A DNA stretch of 64,000 nucleotides from Sipunculus nudus (GCA_026874595.1 CM049315.1:65676916-65740915); one strand, 5' to 3'. Positions 49,859 to 64,000 are shown, numbered from the stretch's first letter. Numbers and translations are program-made. The notes: a model not told the origin generated them from the letters alone.

Positions 49859-51829
49859 AACATGGATGATGAGTGGAGGATGACATACGCTCTGACTCTA
49901 ACCCAGTCTCCAGACAAACAAAGATGATAAGTGGAGGATGACATACGCTCCGACTCTTACCCAGTCTCCAGACAAACATGGATGATGAGTGGAGAATGAC
50001 ATACGCTCTTACTCTCACCCAGTCTCCAGACAAACATAGATGATGAGTGGAGGATGACATACGCTCTGACTCTTACCCAGTCTCCAGACAAACATGGATG
50101 ATGAGTGGAGAATGACATACGCTCCGACTCTCACCCAGTCTCCAGACAAATAAGGATGATGAGTGGAGAATGACATACGCTCTGACTCTCACCCAGTCTC
50201 CAGACAAACAAGGATGATGAGTGGAGGATGACATTTTCTCTTACGCTCACACAGTCTCCAGACAAACATGGATGATGAGTGGAGGATGACATACGCTCTG
50301 ACTCTAACCCAGTCTCCACACAAACATGGATGATGAGTGGAGGATGACATACGCTCTGACTCTCACCCAGTCTCCAGACAACCATGGATGATGAGTGGAG
50401 AATGACATACGCTCTTACTCTCACCAGGTCTCCAGACAAACATGGATGATGAGTGGAGAATGACATACGCTCTTACTCTCACCCAGTCTCCAGACAAACA
50501 TAGATGATGAGTGGAGGATGACATACGCTCTGACTTTTATCCAGTCTCCAGACAAACATGGATGATGAGTGGAGGATGACATACGCTCTGACTCTCACCC
50601 AGTCTCCAGACAAACATGGATGTTGAATGGAAAATGACATACGCTCTTACTCTCACCCAGTCTCCAGACAAACATGGATGATGAGTGGAGGATGACATAC
50701 GCTCTGACTCTCACTCAGTCTCCAGACAAACATGGATGATGAGTGGAGGATGACATACGCTCTGACTTTTATCCAGTCTTCAGACAAACATGGATGATGA
50801 GTGGAGGATGACATACGCTCTGACTCTCACCAGGTCTCCAGACAAACATGGATGATGAGTGGAGGATGACATACGCTCTGACTCTTACCCAGTCTCCAGA
50901 CAAACATGGATGATGAGTGGAGGATGACATACGCTCTGACTCTCACCCAGTCTCCAGACAAACATGGATGATGAGTGGAGGATGACATACGCTCTGACTC
51001 TTACCCAGTCTCCAGACAAACATGGATGATGAGTGGAGAATGACATACGCTCTTACTCTCACCCAGTCTCCAGACAAACATAGATGATGAGTGGAGGATG
51101 ACATACGCTCTGACTTTTACCCAGTCTCCAGACAAACATGGATGATGAGTGGAGAATGACATACGCTCCGACTCTCACCCAGTCTCCAGACAAATAAGGA
51201 TGATGAGTGGAGAATGACATACGCTCTTACTCTCACCCAGTCTCCAGACAAACATGGATGATGAGTGGAGAATGACATACGCTCTGACTATCACCAAGTC
51301 TCCAGACAAAGATGGATGATGAGTTGAGGATGACATACGCTCTGACTCTTACCCAGTCTCAAGACCAACATGGATGATGAGTGGAGGATGACATACGCTC
51401 TGACTCTTACCTAGGCTCCAGACAAACATGGATGATCAGTGGAGGATGACATACGCTCTGACTCTTACCCAGTCTCCAGACAAACATGGATGATGAGTGG
51501 AGAATGACATACGCTCTGACTATCACCAAGTCTCCAGACAAAGATGGATGATGAGTTGAGGATGACATACGCTCTGACTCTTACCCAGTCTCAAGACCAA
51601 CATGGATGATGAGTGGAGGATGACATACGCTCTGACTCACACCAGGTCTCCAGACAAACATGGATGATGAGTGGAGGATGACATACGCTCTGACTCTTAC
51701 CCAGTCTCCAGACAAACATGGATGATGAGTGGAGGATGACATACGCTCTGACTCTCACCCAGTCTCCAGACAAACAAGGATGATGAGTGGAGGATGACAT
51801 ATGCTCTTACTCTCACCCAGTCTCCAGAC

Positions 51830-54800
51830 AAACATGGATGATGAGTGGAGGATGACATACGCTCTGACTCTCACTCAGTCTCCACACAAACATGGATGAA
51901 GAGTGGAGGGTGACACACGCTCTGACTCTTACCCAGTCTCAAGACAAACATGGATGATGAGTGGAGGATGACATACGCTCTGACTCTCACTCAGTCTCCA
52001 GACAAACATGGATGATGAGTGGAGGATGACACACGCTCTGACTCTCACCCAGTCTAGAGACAAACATGGATGATGAGTGGAGGATGACACACGCTCTGAC
52101 TCTCACCAGGTCTCCAGACAAACATGGACGATGAGTGGAGAATGACATACGCTCTTACTCTCACCCAGTCTTCAGACAAACATGGATGATGAGTGGAGAA
52201 TGACATACGCTCTGACTCTCACCCAGTCTCCAGACAAATATGGACGATGAGTGGAGGATGACATACGCTCTGACTCTTACCCAGTCTCCAGACAATATGG
52301 ACGATGAGTGGAGAATGACATACGCTCTTACTCTCAACCAGTGTCCAGACAAACATGGATGATGAGTAGAGGATGATAGACGCTCTGACACTCACCAGGT
52401 TTCCAGACAAACATGGATGATGAGTGGAGGATGACATACGCTCTCACTCTCACCCAGTCTCCAGACAAACATGGATGATGCGTGGAGGATGACATACGCT
52501 CTGACTCTCACCCAGTCTCCAGACAAACATGGATGATGAGTGGAGGATGGCATATGCTCTGACTTTTATCCAGTCTCAAGACAAACATGGATGATGAGTG
52601 GAGGAAAAAATACGATCTGAGTCTCACCAGGTCTCCAGACAAACATGGATGATGAGTGGAGAATGACATACGCTCTTACTCTCACCCAGTCTCCAGACAA
52701 ACATGGATGATGAGTGGAGGATGACATACGCTCTGACTTTTATCCAGTCTCCAGACAAACATGGATGATGAGTGGAGGATGACATACGCTCTGACTCTCA
52801 CTCAGTCTCCAGACAAACATGGATGATGAGTGGAAAATGACATACGCTCTTACTCTCACCCAGTCTCCAGACAAACATGGATGATGAGTGGAGGATGACA
52901 TACGCTCTCACTCTCACCCAGTCTCCAGACAAAGATGGATGATGAGTGGAGGATGACATACGCTCTTACTTTATCCAGTCTTCAGACAAACATGGATGAT
53001 GAGTGGAGGATGACATACGCTCTGACTCTCACCAGGTCTCCAAACAAACATGGATGATGAGTGGAGGATGACATACGCTCTGACTCTTACCTAGTCTCCA
53101 GACAAACATGGATGATTAGTGGAGGATGACATACGCTCTGACTCTCACCCAGTCTCCAGACAAACAAGGATGATGAGTGGAGGATGACATATGCTCTTAC
53201 TCTCACCCAGTCTCCAGACAAACATGGATGATGAGTGGAGAATGACATACGCTCTGACTCTCACCCAGTCTCCAGACAAACATGGATGATGAGTGGAGAA
53301 TGACATACGCTCTTACTCTCACCAGGTCTCCAGACAAACATGGATGATGAGTGGAGGATGACATACGCTCTGACTCTCACCCAGTCTCCAGACAAACAAG
53401 GATGATGAGTGGAGGATGACATATGCTCTTACTCCCACCCAGTCTCCAGACAAACATGGATGATGAGTGGAGGATGACATACGCTCTGACTCTTACAATG
53501 TCTCCAGACAAACATGGATGATGAGTGGAGAATGACATACGCTCTTACTTTCACCAGGTCTCCAGACAAACATGAATGATGAGTGGAGGATGACATATGC
53601 TCTGACTCTCACCCAGTCTCCAGACAAACAAGGATGATGAGTGGAGGATGACATATGCTCTTACTCTCACCCAGTCTCCAGACAAACATGGATGATGAGT
53701 GGAGAATGACATACGCTCTGACTCTCACCCAGTCTCCAGACAAACAAGGATGATGAGTGGAGGATGACATTTTATCTTACTCTCAACCAGTCTCCAGACA
53801 AACATGGATGATGAGTGGAGTATGACATACGCTCTGACTCTTACCCAGTCTCCACACAAACATGGATGATGAGTGGAGGATGACATACGCTCTGACTCTC
53901 ACCCAGTCTCCAGACAACCATGGATGATGAGTGGAGAATGACATAAGCTCTTACTCTCACCAGGTCTCCAGACAAACATGGATGATCAGTGGAGAATGAC
54001 ATACGCTCTTACTCTCACCCAGTCTCCAGACAAACATAGATGATGAGTGGAGGATGACATACGCTCTGACTTTTTCCAGTCTCCAGACAAACATGGATGA
54101 TGAGTGGAGGATGACATACGCTCTGACTCTAACCCAGTCTCCAGACAAACATGGATGATGAGTGGAAAATGACATACGCTCTTACTCTCACCCAGTCTCC
54201 AGACAAACATGGATGATGAGTGGAGGATGACATACGCTCTGACTCTCACTCAGTCTCAAGACCAACATGGATGATGAGTGGAGGATGACATACGCTCTGA
54301 CTTTTATCCAGTCTTCAGACAAACATGGATGATGAGTGGAGGATGACATACGCTCTGACTCTCACCAGGTCTCCAGACAAACATGGATGATGATTGGAGG
54401 ATGACATACGCTCTGACTCTTACCCAGTCTCCAGACAAACATGGATGATGAGTGGAGGATGACATACGCTCTGACTCTCACCCAGTCTCCAGACAAACAA
54501 GGATGATGAGTGGAGGATGACATACACTCTTACTCTCACCCAATCTCCAGACAAACATGGATGATGAGTGGAGGATGACATATGCTCTGACTTTTATCTA
54601 GTCTCCAGACAAACATGGATGATGAGTGGAGGATGACATACGCTCTGACTCTCACCCAGTCTCCAGACAAACATGGATGATGAGTGGAAAATGACATACG
54701 CTCTTACTCTCACCCAGTCTCCAGACAAACATGTATGATTAGTGGAGGATGACATACGCTCTGACTCTCACTCAGTCTCAAGACCAACATGGATGATGAG

Positions 54801-57800
54801 TGGAGGATGACATACGCTCTGACTCTCACCAGGTCTCCAGAGAAACATGGATGATGAGTGGAGGATGACATACGCTCTGACTCTTACCCAGTCTCCATAC
54901 AAACATGGATGATGAGTGGAGGATGACATACGCTCTGACTCTCACCCAGTCTCCAGACAAACAAGGATGATGAGTGGAGGATGACATACGCTCTTACTCT
55001 CACCCAATCTCCAGACAAACATGGATGATGAGTGGAGGATGACATATGCTCTGACTTTTATCCAGTCTCCAGACAAACATGGATGATGAGTGGAGGATGA
55101 CATACGCTCTGACTCTCACCCAGTCTCCAGACAAACATGGATGATGAGTGGAAAATGACATACGCTCTTACTCTCACCCAGTCTCCAGACAAACATGTAT
55201 GATTAGTGGAGGATGACATACGCTCTGACTCTCACTCAGTCTCAAGACCAACATGGATGATGAGTGGAGGATGACATACGCTCTGACTTTTATCCAGTCT
55301 TCAGACAAACATAGATGATGAGTGGAGGATGACATACGCTCTGACTCTCACCAGGTCTCCAGAGAAACATGGATGATGAGTGGAGGATGACATACGCTCT
55401 GACTCTTACCCAGTCTCCAGACAAACATGGATGATGAGTGGAGGATGACATACGTTTTGACTCTCACCCAGTCTCCAGACAAACAAGGATGATGAGTGGA
55501 GGATGACATATGCTCTTACTCTCACCCAGTCTCCAGACAAACATGGATGATGAGTGGAGGATGACATATGCTCTGACTTTTATCCAGTCTCCAGACAAAC
55601 ATGGATGATGAGTGGAGAATGACATACGCTCTTACTCTCACCAGGTCTCCAGACAAACATGGATGATGAGTGGAGAATGACATACGCTCTGACTCTCACC
55701 CAGTCTCCAGACAAACAAGGATGATGAGTGGAGGATGACATATGCTCTTACTCCCACCCAGTCTCCAGACAAACATGGATGATGAGTGGAGGATGACATA
55801 CGCTCTGACTCTTACAATGTCTCCAGACAAACATGGATGATGAGTTGAGAATGACATACGCTCTTACTTTCACCAGGTCTCCAGACAAACATGAATGATG
55901 GGTGGAGGATGACATATGCTCTGACTCTCACCCAGTCTCCAGACAAACAAGGATGATGAGTGGAGGATGACATATGCTCTTACTCTCACCCAGTCTCCAG
56001 ACAAACATGGATGATTAGTGGAGAATGACATACGCTCTGACTCTCACCCAGTCTCCAGACAAACAAGGATGATGAGTGGAGGATGACATTTTCTCTTACT
56101 CTCACCCAGTCTCCAGACAAACATGGATGATGAGTGGAGGATGACATACGCTCTGACTCTTACCCAGTCTTCACACAAACATGGATGATGAGTGGAGGAT
56201 GACATACGCTCTGACTCTCACCCAGTCTCCAGACAACCATGGATGATGAGTGGAGAATGACATAAGCTCTTACTCTCACCAGTTCTCCAGACAAACATGG
56301 ATGATCAGTGGAGAATGACATACGCTCTTACTCTCACCCAGTCTCCAGACAAACATAGATGATGAGTGGAGGATGACATACGCTCTGACTTTTATCCAGT
56401 CTCCAGACAAACATGGATGATGAGTGGAGGATGACATACGCTCTGACTCTCACCCAGTCTCCAGACAAACATGGATGATGAGTGGAAAATGACATACGCT
56501 CTTACTCTCACCCAGTCTCCAGACAAACATGGATGATGAGTGGAGGATGACATACGCTCTGACTCTCACTCAGTCTCCACACAAACATGGATGAAGAGTG
56601 GAGGGTGACACACGCTCTGACTCTTACCCAGTCTCAAGACAAACATGGATGATGAGTGGAGGATGACATACGCTCTGACTCCCACTCAGTCTCCAGACAA
56701 ACATGGATGATGAGTGGAGGATGACACACGCTCTGACTCTCACCCAGTCTAGAGACAAACATGGATGATGAGTGGAGGATGACACACGCTCTGACTCTCA
56801 CCAGGTCTCCAGACAAACATGGACGATGAGTGGAGAATGATATACGCTCTTACTCTCACCCAGTCTTCAGACAAACATGGATGATGAGTGGAGAATGACA
56901 TACGCTCTGACTCTCACCCAGTCTCCAGACAAATATGGACGATGAGTGGAGGATGACATACGCTCTGACTCTTACCCAGTCTCCAGACAATATGGACGAT
57001 GAGTGGAGAATGACATACGCTCTTAGTCTCACCCAGTGTCCAGACAAACATGGATGATGAGTAGAGGATGATAGACGCTCTGACACTCACCAGGTTTCCA
57101 GACAAACATGGATGATGAGTGGAGGATGACATACGCTCTCACTCTCACCCAGTCTCCAGTCAAACATGGATGATGCGTGGAGGATGACATACGCTCTGAC
57201 TCTCACCCAGTCTCCAGACAAACATGGATGATGAGTGGAGGATGACATATGCTCTGACTTTTATCCAGTCTCAAGACAAACATGGATGATGAGTGGAGGA
57301 TAACATACGATCTGACTCTCACCAGGTCTCCAGACAAACATGGATGATGAGTGGAGAATGACATACGCTCTTACTCTCACCCAGTCTCCAGACAAACATG
57401 GATGATGAGTGGAGGATGACATACGCTCTGACTTTTATCCAGTCTCCAGACAAACATGGATGATGAGTGGAGGATGACATACGCTCTGACTCTCACTCAG
57501 TCTCCAGACAAACATGGATGATGAGTGGAAAATGACATACGCTCTTACTCTCACCCAGTCTCCAGACAAACATGGATGATGAGTGGAGGATGACATACGC
57601 TCTCACTCTCACCCAGTCTCCAGACAAAGATGGATGATGAGTGGAGGATGACATACGCTCTTACTTTATCCAGTCTTCAGACAAACATGGATGATGAGTG
57701 GAGGATGACATACGCTCTGACTCTCACCAGGTCTCCAAACAAACATGGATGATGAGTGGAGGATGACATACGCTCTGACTCTTACCTAGTCTCCAGACAA

Positions 57801-58760
57801 ACATGGATGATTAGTGGAGGATGACATACGCTCTGACTCTCACCCAGTCTCCAGACAAACAAGGATGATGAGTGGAGGATGACATATGCTCTTACTCTCA
57901 CCCAGTCTCCAGACAAACATGGATGATGAGTGGAGAATGACATACGCTCTGACTCTCACCCAGTCTCCAGACAAACATGGATGATGAGTGGAGAATGACA
58001 TACGCTCTTACTCTCACCAGGTCTCCAGACAAACATGGATGATGAGTGGAGAATGACATACGCTCTGACTCTCACCCAGTCTCCAGACAAACAAGAATGA
58101 TGAGTGGAGGATGACATATGCTCTTACTCCCACCCAGTCTCCAGACAAACATGGATGATGAGTGGAGGATGACATACGCTCTGACTCTTACAATGTCTCC
58201 AGACAAACATGGATGATGAGTGGAGAATGACATACGCTCTTACTTTCACCAGGTCTCCAGACAAACATGAATGATGAGTGGAGGATGACATATGCTCTGA
58301 CTCTCACCCAGTCTCCAGACAAACAAGGATGATGAGTGGAGGATGACATATGCTCTTACTCTCACCCAGTCTCCAGACAAACATGGATGATGAGTGGAGA
58401 ATGACATACGCTCTGACTCTCACCCAGTCTCCAGACAAACAAGGATGATGAGTGGAGGATGACATTTTATCTTACTCCCAACCAGTCTCCAGACAAACAT
58501 GGATGATGAGTGGAGTATGACATACGCTCTGACTCTTACCCAGTCTCCACACAAACATGGATGATGAGTGGAGGATGACATACGCTCTGACTCTCACCCA
58601 GTCTCCAGACAACCATGGATGATGAGTGGAGAATGACATAAGCTCTTACTCTCACCAGGTCTCCAGACAAACATGGATGATCAGTGGAGAATGACATACG
58701 CTCTTACTCTCACCCAGTCTCCAGACAAACATAGATGATGAGTGGAGGATGACATACGCT
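51830..58760. repeat. About 4.7-kb duplication (51.83-54.06 and 56.52-58.75 kb)
   Basis: Rare variants such as GAGTGGAGGGTGACACACGC, GTCTAGAGACAAAC, the CAATATGGACGATG deletion unit and ACATTTTATCTTAC recur in the same order at an offset of about 4,695 bp (81 units, net -3 bp). Partial further copies of the same order occur at 55.6-56.4, 59.5-60.4 and 60.7-61.4 kb. Confidence 0.85.
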
Positions 58761-61700
58761 CTGACTCTCACTCAGTCTCAAGACCAACATGGATGATGAG
58801 TGGAGGATGACATACGCTCTGACTTTTATCCAGTCTTCAGACAAACATGGATGATGAGTGGAGGATGACATACGCTCTGACTCTCACCAGGTCTCCAGAC
58901 AAACATGGATGATGAGTGGAGGATGACATTTTATCTTACTCTCAACCAGTCTCCAGACAAACATGGATGATGAGTGGAGTATGACATACGCTCTGACTCT
59001 TACCCAGTCTCCACACAAACATGGATGATGAGTGGAGGATGACATACGCTCTGACTCTCACCCAGTCTCCAGACAACCATGGATGATGAGTGGAGAATGA
59101 CATAAGCTCTTTCTCTCACCAGGTCTCCAGACAAACATGGATGATCAGTGGAGAATGACATACGCTCTTACTCTCACCCAGTCTCCAGACAAACATAGAT
59201 GATGAGTGAAGGATGACATACGCTCTGACTCTCACTCAGTCTCAAGACCAACATGGATGATGAGTGGAGGATGACATACGCTCTGACTTTTATCCAGTCT
59301 TCAGACAAACATGGATGATGAGTGGAGGATGACATACGCTCTGACTCTCACCAGGTCTCCAGACAAACATGGATGATGATTGGAGGATGACATACGCTCT
59401 GACTCTTACCCAGTCTCCAGACAAACATGGATGATGAGTGGAGGATGACATATGCTCTTACTCTCACCCAGTCTCCAGACAAACATGGATGATGAGTGGA
59501 GGATGACATATGCTCTGACTTTTATCCAGTCTCCGGACAAACATGGATGATGAGTGGAGAATGACATACGCTCTTACTCTCACCAGGTCTCCAGACAAAC
59601 ATGGATGATGAGTGGAGAATGACATACGCTCTGACTCTCACCCAGTCTCCAGACAAACAAGGATGATGAGTGGAGGATGACATATGCTCTTACTCCCACC
59701 CAGTCTCCAGACAAACATGGATGATGAGTGGAGGATGACATACGCTCTGACTCTTACAATGTCTCCAGACAAACATGGATGATGAGTTGAGAATGACATA
59801 CGCTCTTACTTTCACCAGGTCTCCAGACAAACATGAATGATGGGTGGAGGATGACATATGCTCTGACTCTCACCCAGTCTCCAGACAAACAAGGATGATG
59901 AGTGGAGGATGACATATGCTCTTACTCTCACCCAGTCTCCAGACAAACATGGATGATGAGTGGAGAATGACATACGCTCTGACTCTCACCCAGTCTCCAG
60001 ACAAACAAGGATGATGAGTGGAGGATGACATTTTCTCTTACTCTCACCCAGTCTCCAGACAAACATGGATGATGAGTGGAGGATGACATACGCTCTGACT
60101 CTTACCCAGTCTCCACACAAACATGGATGATGAGTGGAGGATGACATACGCTCTGACTCTCACCCAGTCTCCAGACAACCATGGATGATGAGTAGAGAAT
60201 GACATAAGCTCTTACTCTCACCAGGTCTCCAGACAAACATGGATGATGAGTGGAGGATGACTTACGCTCTGACTCTTACCCAGTCTCCACACAAACATGG
60301 ATGATGAGTGGAGGATGACATACGCTCTGACTCTCACCCAGTCTCCAGACAACCATGGATGATCAGTGGAGAATGACATACGCTCTTACTCTCACCCAGT
60401 CTCCAGACAAACATAGATGATGAGTGGAGGATGACATACGCTCTGACTTTTATCCAGTCTCCAGACAAACATGGATGATGAGTGGAGGATGACATACGCT
60501 CTGACTCTCACCCAGTCTCCAGACAAACATGGATGATGAGTGGAGGATGACATACGCTCTTACTCTCACCCAGTCTCCAGACAAACATGGATGATGAGTG
60601 GAGGATGACATACGCTCTGACTCTCACTCAGTCTCAAGACCAACATGGATGATGAGTGGAGGATACCATACGCTCTGACTCTTACAATGTCTCCAGACAA
60701 ACATGGATGATGAGTGGAGAATGACATACGCTCTTACTTTCACCAGGTCTCCAGACAAACATGAATGATGAGTGGAGGATGACATATGCTCTGACTCTCA
60801 CCCAGTCTCCAGACAAACAAGGATGATGAGTGGAGGATGACATATGCTCTTACTCTCACCCAGTCTCCAGACAAACATGGATGATGAGTGGAGAATGACA
60901 TACGCTCTGACTCTCACCCAGTCTCCAGACAAACAAGAATGATGAGTGGAGGATGACATTTTCTCTTACTCTCACCCAGTCTCCAGACAAACATGGATGA
61001 TGAGTGGAGGATGACATACGCTCTGACTCTTACCCAGTCTCCACACAAACATGGATGATGAGTGGAGGATGACATACGCTCTGACTCTCACCCAGTCTCC
61101 AGACAACCATGGATGATGAGTGGAGAATGACATAAGCTCTTACTCTCACCAGGTCTCCAGACAAACATGGATGATCAGTGGAGAATGACATACGCTCTTA
61201 CTCTCACCCAGTCTCCAGACAAACATAGATGATGAGTGGAGGATGACATACGCTCTGACTTTTATCCAGTCTCCAGATAAACATGGATGATGAGTGGAGG
61301 ATGACATACGCTCTGACTCTCACCCAGTCTCCAGACAAACATGGATGATGAGTGGAAAATGACATACGCCCTTACTCTCACCCAGTCTCCAGACAAACAT
61401 GGATGATGAGTGGAGGATGACATACGCTCTGACTCTCACTCAGTCTCAAGACCAACATGGATGATGAGTGGAGGATGACATACGCTCTGACTTTTATCCA
61501 GTCTTCAGACAAACATGGATGATGAGTGGAGGATGACATACGCTCTGACTCTCACCAGGTCTCCAGACAAACATGGATGATGAGTGGAGGATGACATACG
61601 CTCTGACTCTTACCCAGTCTCCAGACAAACATGGATGATGAGTGGAGGATGACATACGCTCTGACTCTCACCCAGTCTCCAGACAAACAAGGATGATGAG

Positions 61701-63149
61701 TGGAGGATGACATATGCTCTTACTCTCACCCAGTCTCTAGACAAACATGCATGATGAGTGGAGGATGACATATGCTCTGACTTTTATCCAGTCTCCAGAC
61801 AAACATGGATGATGAGTGGAGGATGACATACGCTCTGACTCTCACCCAGTCTCCAGACAAACATGGATGATGAGTGGAAAATGACATACGCTCTTACTCT
61901 CACCCAGTCTCCAGATAAACATGGATGATGAGTGGAGGATGACATACGCTCTGACTCTCACTCAGTCTCAAGACCAACATGGATGATGAGTGGAGGACGA
62001 CATACGCTCTGACTTTTATCCAGTCTTCAGACAAACATGGATGATGAGTGGAGGATGACATACGCTCTGACTCTCACCAGGTCTCCAGACAAACATGGAT
62101 GATGAGTGGAGGATGACATACGCTCTGACTCTTACCCAGTCTCCAGACAAACATGGATGATGAGTGGAGGATGACATACGCTCTGACTCTCACCCAGTCT
62201 CCAGACAAACAAGGATGATGAGTGGAGGATGACATATGCTCTTACTCTCACCCAGTCTCCAGACAAACATGGATGATGAGTGGAGGATGACATACGCTCT
62301 GACTCTCACCCAGTCTCCAGACAACCATGGATGATGAGTGGAGAATGACATACGCTCTGACTCTCACCAGGTCTCCAGACAAACATGGATGATCAGTGGA
62401 GAATGACATACGCTCTTACTCTCACCCAGTCTCCAGACAAACATAGATGATGAGTGGAGGATGACATACGCTCTGACTTTTATCCAGTCTCCAGACAAAC
62501 ATGGATGATGAGTGGAGGATGACATACGCTCTGACTCTCACCCAGTCTCCAGACAAACATGGATGATGAGTGGAAAATGACATACGCTCTTACTCTCACC
62601 CAGTCTCCAGACAAACAAGGATGATGAGTGGAGGATGACATACGCTCTGACTCTCACTCAGTCTCCAGACAAACATGGATGATGAGTGGAGGATGACATA
62701 CGCTCTGACTTTTATCCAGTCTTCAGACAAACATGGATGATGAGTGGAGGATGACATTTTCTCTTACTCTCACCCAGTCTCCAGACAAACATGGATGATG
62801 AGTGGAGGATGACATACGCTCTGACTCTTACCCAGTCTCCAGACAAACATGGATGATGAGTGGAGAATGACATACGCTCTGACTATCACCAAGTCTCCAG
62901 ACAAAGATGGATGATGAGTTGAGGATGACATACGCTCTGACTCTTACCCAGTCTCAAGACCAACATGGATGATGAGTGGAGGATGACATACGCTCTGACT
63001 CTTACCCAGTCTCCAGACAAACATGGATGATGAGTGGAGGATGACATACCCTCTGACTCTTACCCAGTCTCCAGAAAAACATGGATGATGAGTGGAGGAT
63101 GACATATCCTCTGACTCTTACCCAGTCTCCACACAAACATGGATCATTA

Positions 63150-63843
63150 ACAGTCCAGTCCGGAGTTTTAGTTTTATTTTCTCTCCTGAAGAAGTCGGTC
63201 CCAGGATCCGCTAAAGTGTCCCCAAGTTGTAAATATGGAGAGAAAGCAGACTGGCGCTGAGCCGATAAAATCTGCAGCTTATACCTAAAGTCTGAGAGGT
63301 CCACAGGGAAACAATGCTCGGTCACGTGATCAGCTTGCCTTGTATTTTTAAAAATATTCGTCCGCTGGGCTCTTCGACAGGCCCATCATATCACTAATAT
63401 AACTGCAACATTTGTAAACACTAGGCCTAGCGCATATAAAATATAACTTAAAATTATAATTAATCTTCGTTTTTTTAGCTAACATAATAAATGTTCTATT
63501 TCTGCCCAGACAATTTATTGATAAAACGTCATGCTATTTTATTTTAAGATCTGCATTTTCTTTTCACATGACTTAACCTTAATCTTAAGAGCGGAGACAA
63601 ACTATGTAAATATTTCACCATTGAAACATACCATGAAGAAAGCAAAATTAAAGAAATGTGATTTTTCCGGGAAGATGAGCTTAAACGACATTTTGACCTA
63701 AAAATGAATTGCTTGTCGCCGACGTTTTAAGGTGATATGACCAGCATCATTACTTTTCTTTTTTAAGACCTGAATGGATCACACGCGACAATTTGATTAA
63801 GATTGAAATAATGTTTGTCATAAAACAATCTGAATAGTGGCAA
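63150..63843. other. Unassigned flank of the 58-bp array
   Basis: Non-repetitive AT-rich DNA. A minus frame from 63325 begins MTEHCFPVDLSDFRYKLQ and runs into the satellite; the ~55 non-satellite codons (63150-63325) match nothing I recognise. CACGTG occurs at 63323-63328. A 5' exon is possible but unsupported. Confidence 0.4.
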
Positions 63844-64000
63844 GGTAACGTGTGTCATGGTTGGCGAGGTCATGTGTGACATAGGTGGCGAGGTAATGTG
63901 TGACATGGGTGATGGGTGGCGAGGTAACGTTTGACTTGGGTGGCGAGGTAACGTGTGACATGGGTGGCGAAGTAATGTGTGACATGGGTGGCGAGGTAAT
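63844..64000. repeat. 24-bp minisatellite, at least 6 copies, cut by the window end
   Basis: The unit GTGTGACATGGGTGGCGAGG continues with TAAC/TAAT. GCGARGT recurs at 63864, 63888, 63919, 63943, 63967 and 63991: 24-bp steps, except one 31-bp step from a 7-bp GATGGGT insertion. It is unrelated in sequence to the 24-bp array at 9.2 kb and continues beyond the window. Confidence 0.93.

Larger units (their letters stand above)
40045..63149. repeat. 58-bp satellite, about 400 copies, 23.1 kb
   Basis: A continuous array of a 58-bp unit: CATGGATGATGAGTGGAGGA, TGACATACGCTCTGACTCTC, then ACCCAGTCTCCAGACAAA. The first third is purine-rich and the last third pyrimidine-rich on the + strand. Common variants are GGAGAATG, CTCTTACTC, CTTTTATCCAG, CACAAAG, CACTTAG, CACCAGG, CTCAAGACCA and ACATTTTCTC. 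Since 58 is not a multiple of 3, a minus frame cycles through three phases (GDWVRVRAYV, RLGESQSVCHP, then a phase with TGA), which limits open frames to 60-150 codons. None is a gene. Units at both edges deviate (ATACGTTCTG at 40050; ACATATCCTC at 63102). Confidence 0.99.

Noticed and set aside
40045-63149. CRISPR array
   Set aside because: Units are contiguous with no unique spacers, variation is spread through the unit, and the window is clearly eukaryotic.
40045-63325. A family of 60-150 codon minus-strand proteins beginning MSSSTHHPCLSGDW
   Set aside because: They are phases of the 58-bp satellite. The third phase normally has TGA, and the frames exist only where a variant removes it.

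Overview
This is eukaryotic genomic DNA, most likely from a lophotrochozoan animal and plausibly a mollusc. The signs are an AT-rich background, remnants of CR1/L2-like LINEs, a tRNA-headed SINE with a MetaSINE-type central domain, solo LTRs, and very large tandem arrays. The taxon is inferred from repeat types, not from a host gene. I found no intact host protein-coding gene. The only weak candidate for a host exon is at 240-440. Nearly all long open frames here come from repeat units whose lengths are multiples of 3, or from chance.

Layout. 1-6.2 kb: AT-rich sequence with a foldback (hairpin) element near 1.5-1.85 kb, a probable retroelement 3' end with a (TTATC)n tail near 1.91 kb, a three-copy TA/TG repeat at 3.25-3.78 kb and a palindrome-bearing short repeat near 6.1 kb. 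6.98-9.06 kb: a decayed LINE endonuclease region on the + strand, split by a ~755-bp element that carries a 145-bp tandem repeat and inverted GGGCCCCGC ends. 9.23-10.20 kb: a 24-bp minisatellite. 11.23-11.82 kb: a 68-bp tandem repeat. 12.59-18.25 kb: a 45-bp satellite of about 125 units, abutting with no spacer a 47-bp dimeric satellite (18.25-20.99 kb).

21.8-36.2 kb is a transposon-rich interval. It holds two solo LTRs on the minus strand (one with a perfect 5-bp target duplication), a minus-strand LINE with recognisable endonuclease, reverse transcriptase (YADD) and C-terminal segments, a 1.55-kb long-inverted-repeat element, two adjacent tRNA-derived SINEs, several minisatellites (41, 45 and 36 bp), and a 5'-truncated LINE tail ending in (ATT)n. 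At 37.56-38.41 kb is a third, unrelated 45-bp minisatellite with extreme C/G strand asymmetry.

40.05-63.15 kb is one continuous 58-bp satellite of roughly 400 units. Its long-range structure is visible by eye: a ~3.13-kb tandem duplication, a near-exact 2,028-bp tandem duplication, a ~4.7-kb duplication, and marker variants spaced at exact multiples of 58 bp. A new 24-bp minisatellite starts at 63.84 kb and runs off the window end.

More than half of the window (about 34 kb) is tandem repeat. The most interesting content is this clustering of unrelated satellites with near-equal periods (45, 45, 45, 47), the short palindrome carried by most of the repeat units, and the hierarchical duplication record in the 58-bp array. 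No multi-gene system is visible.
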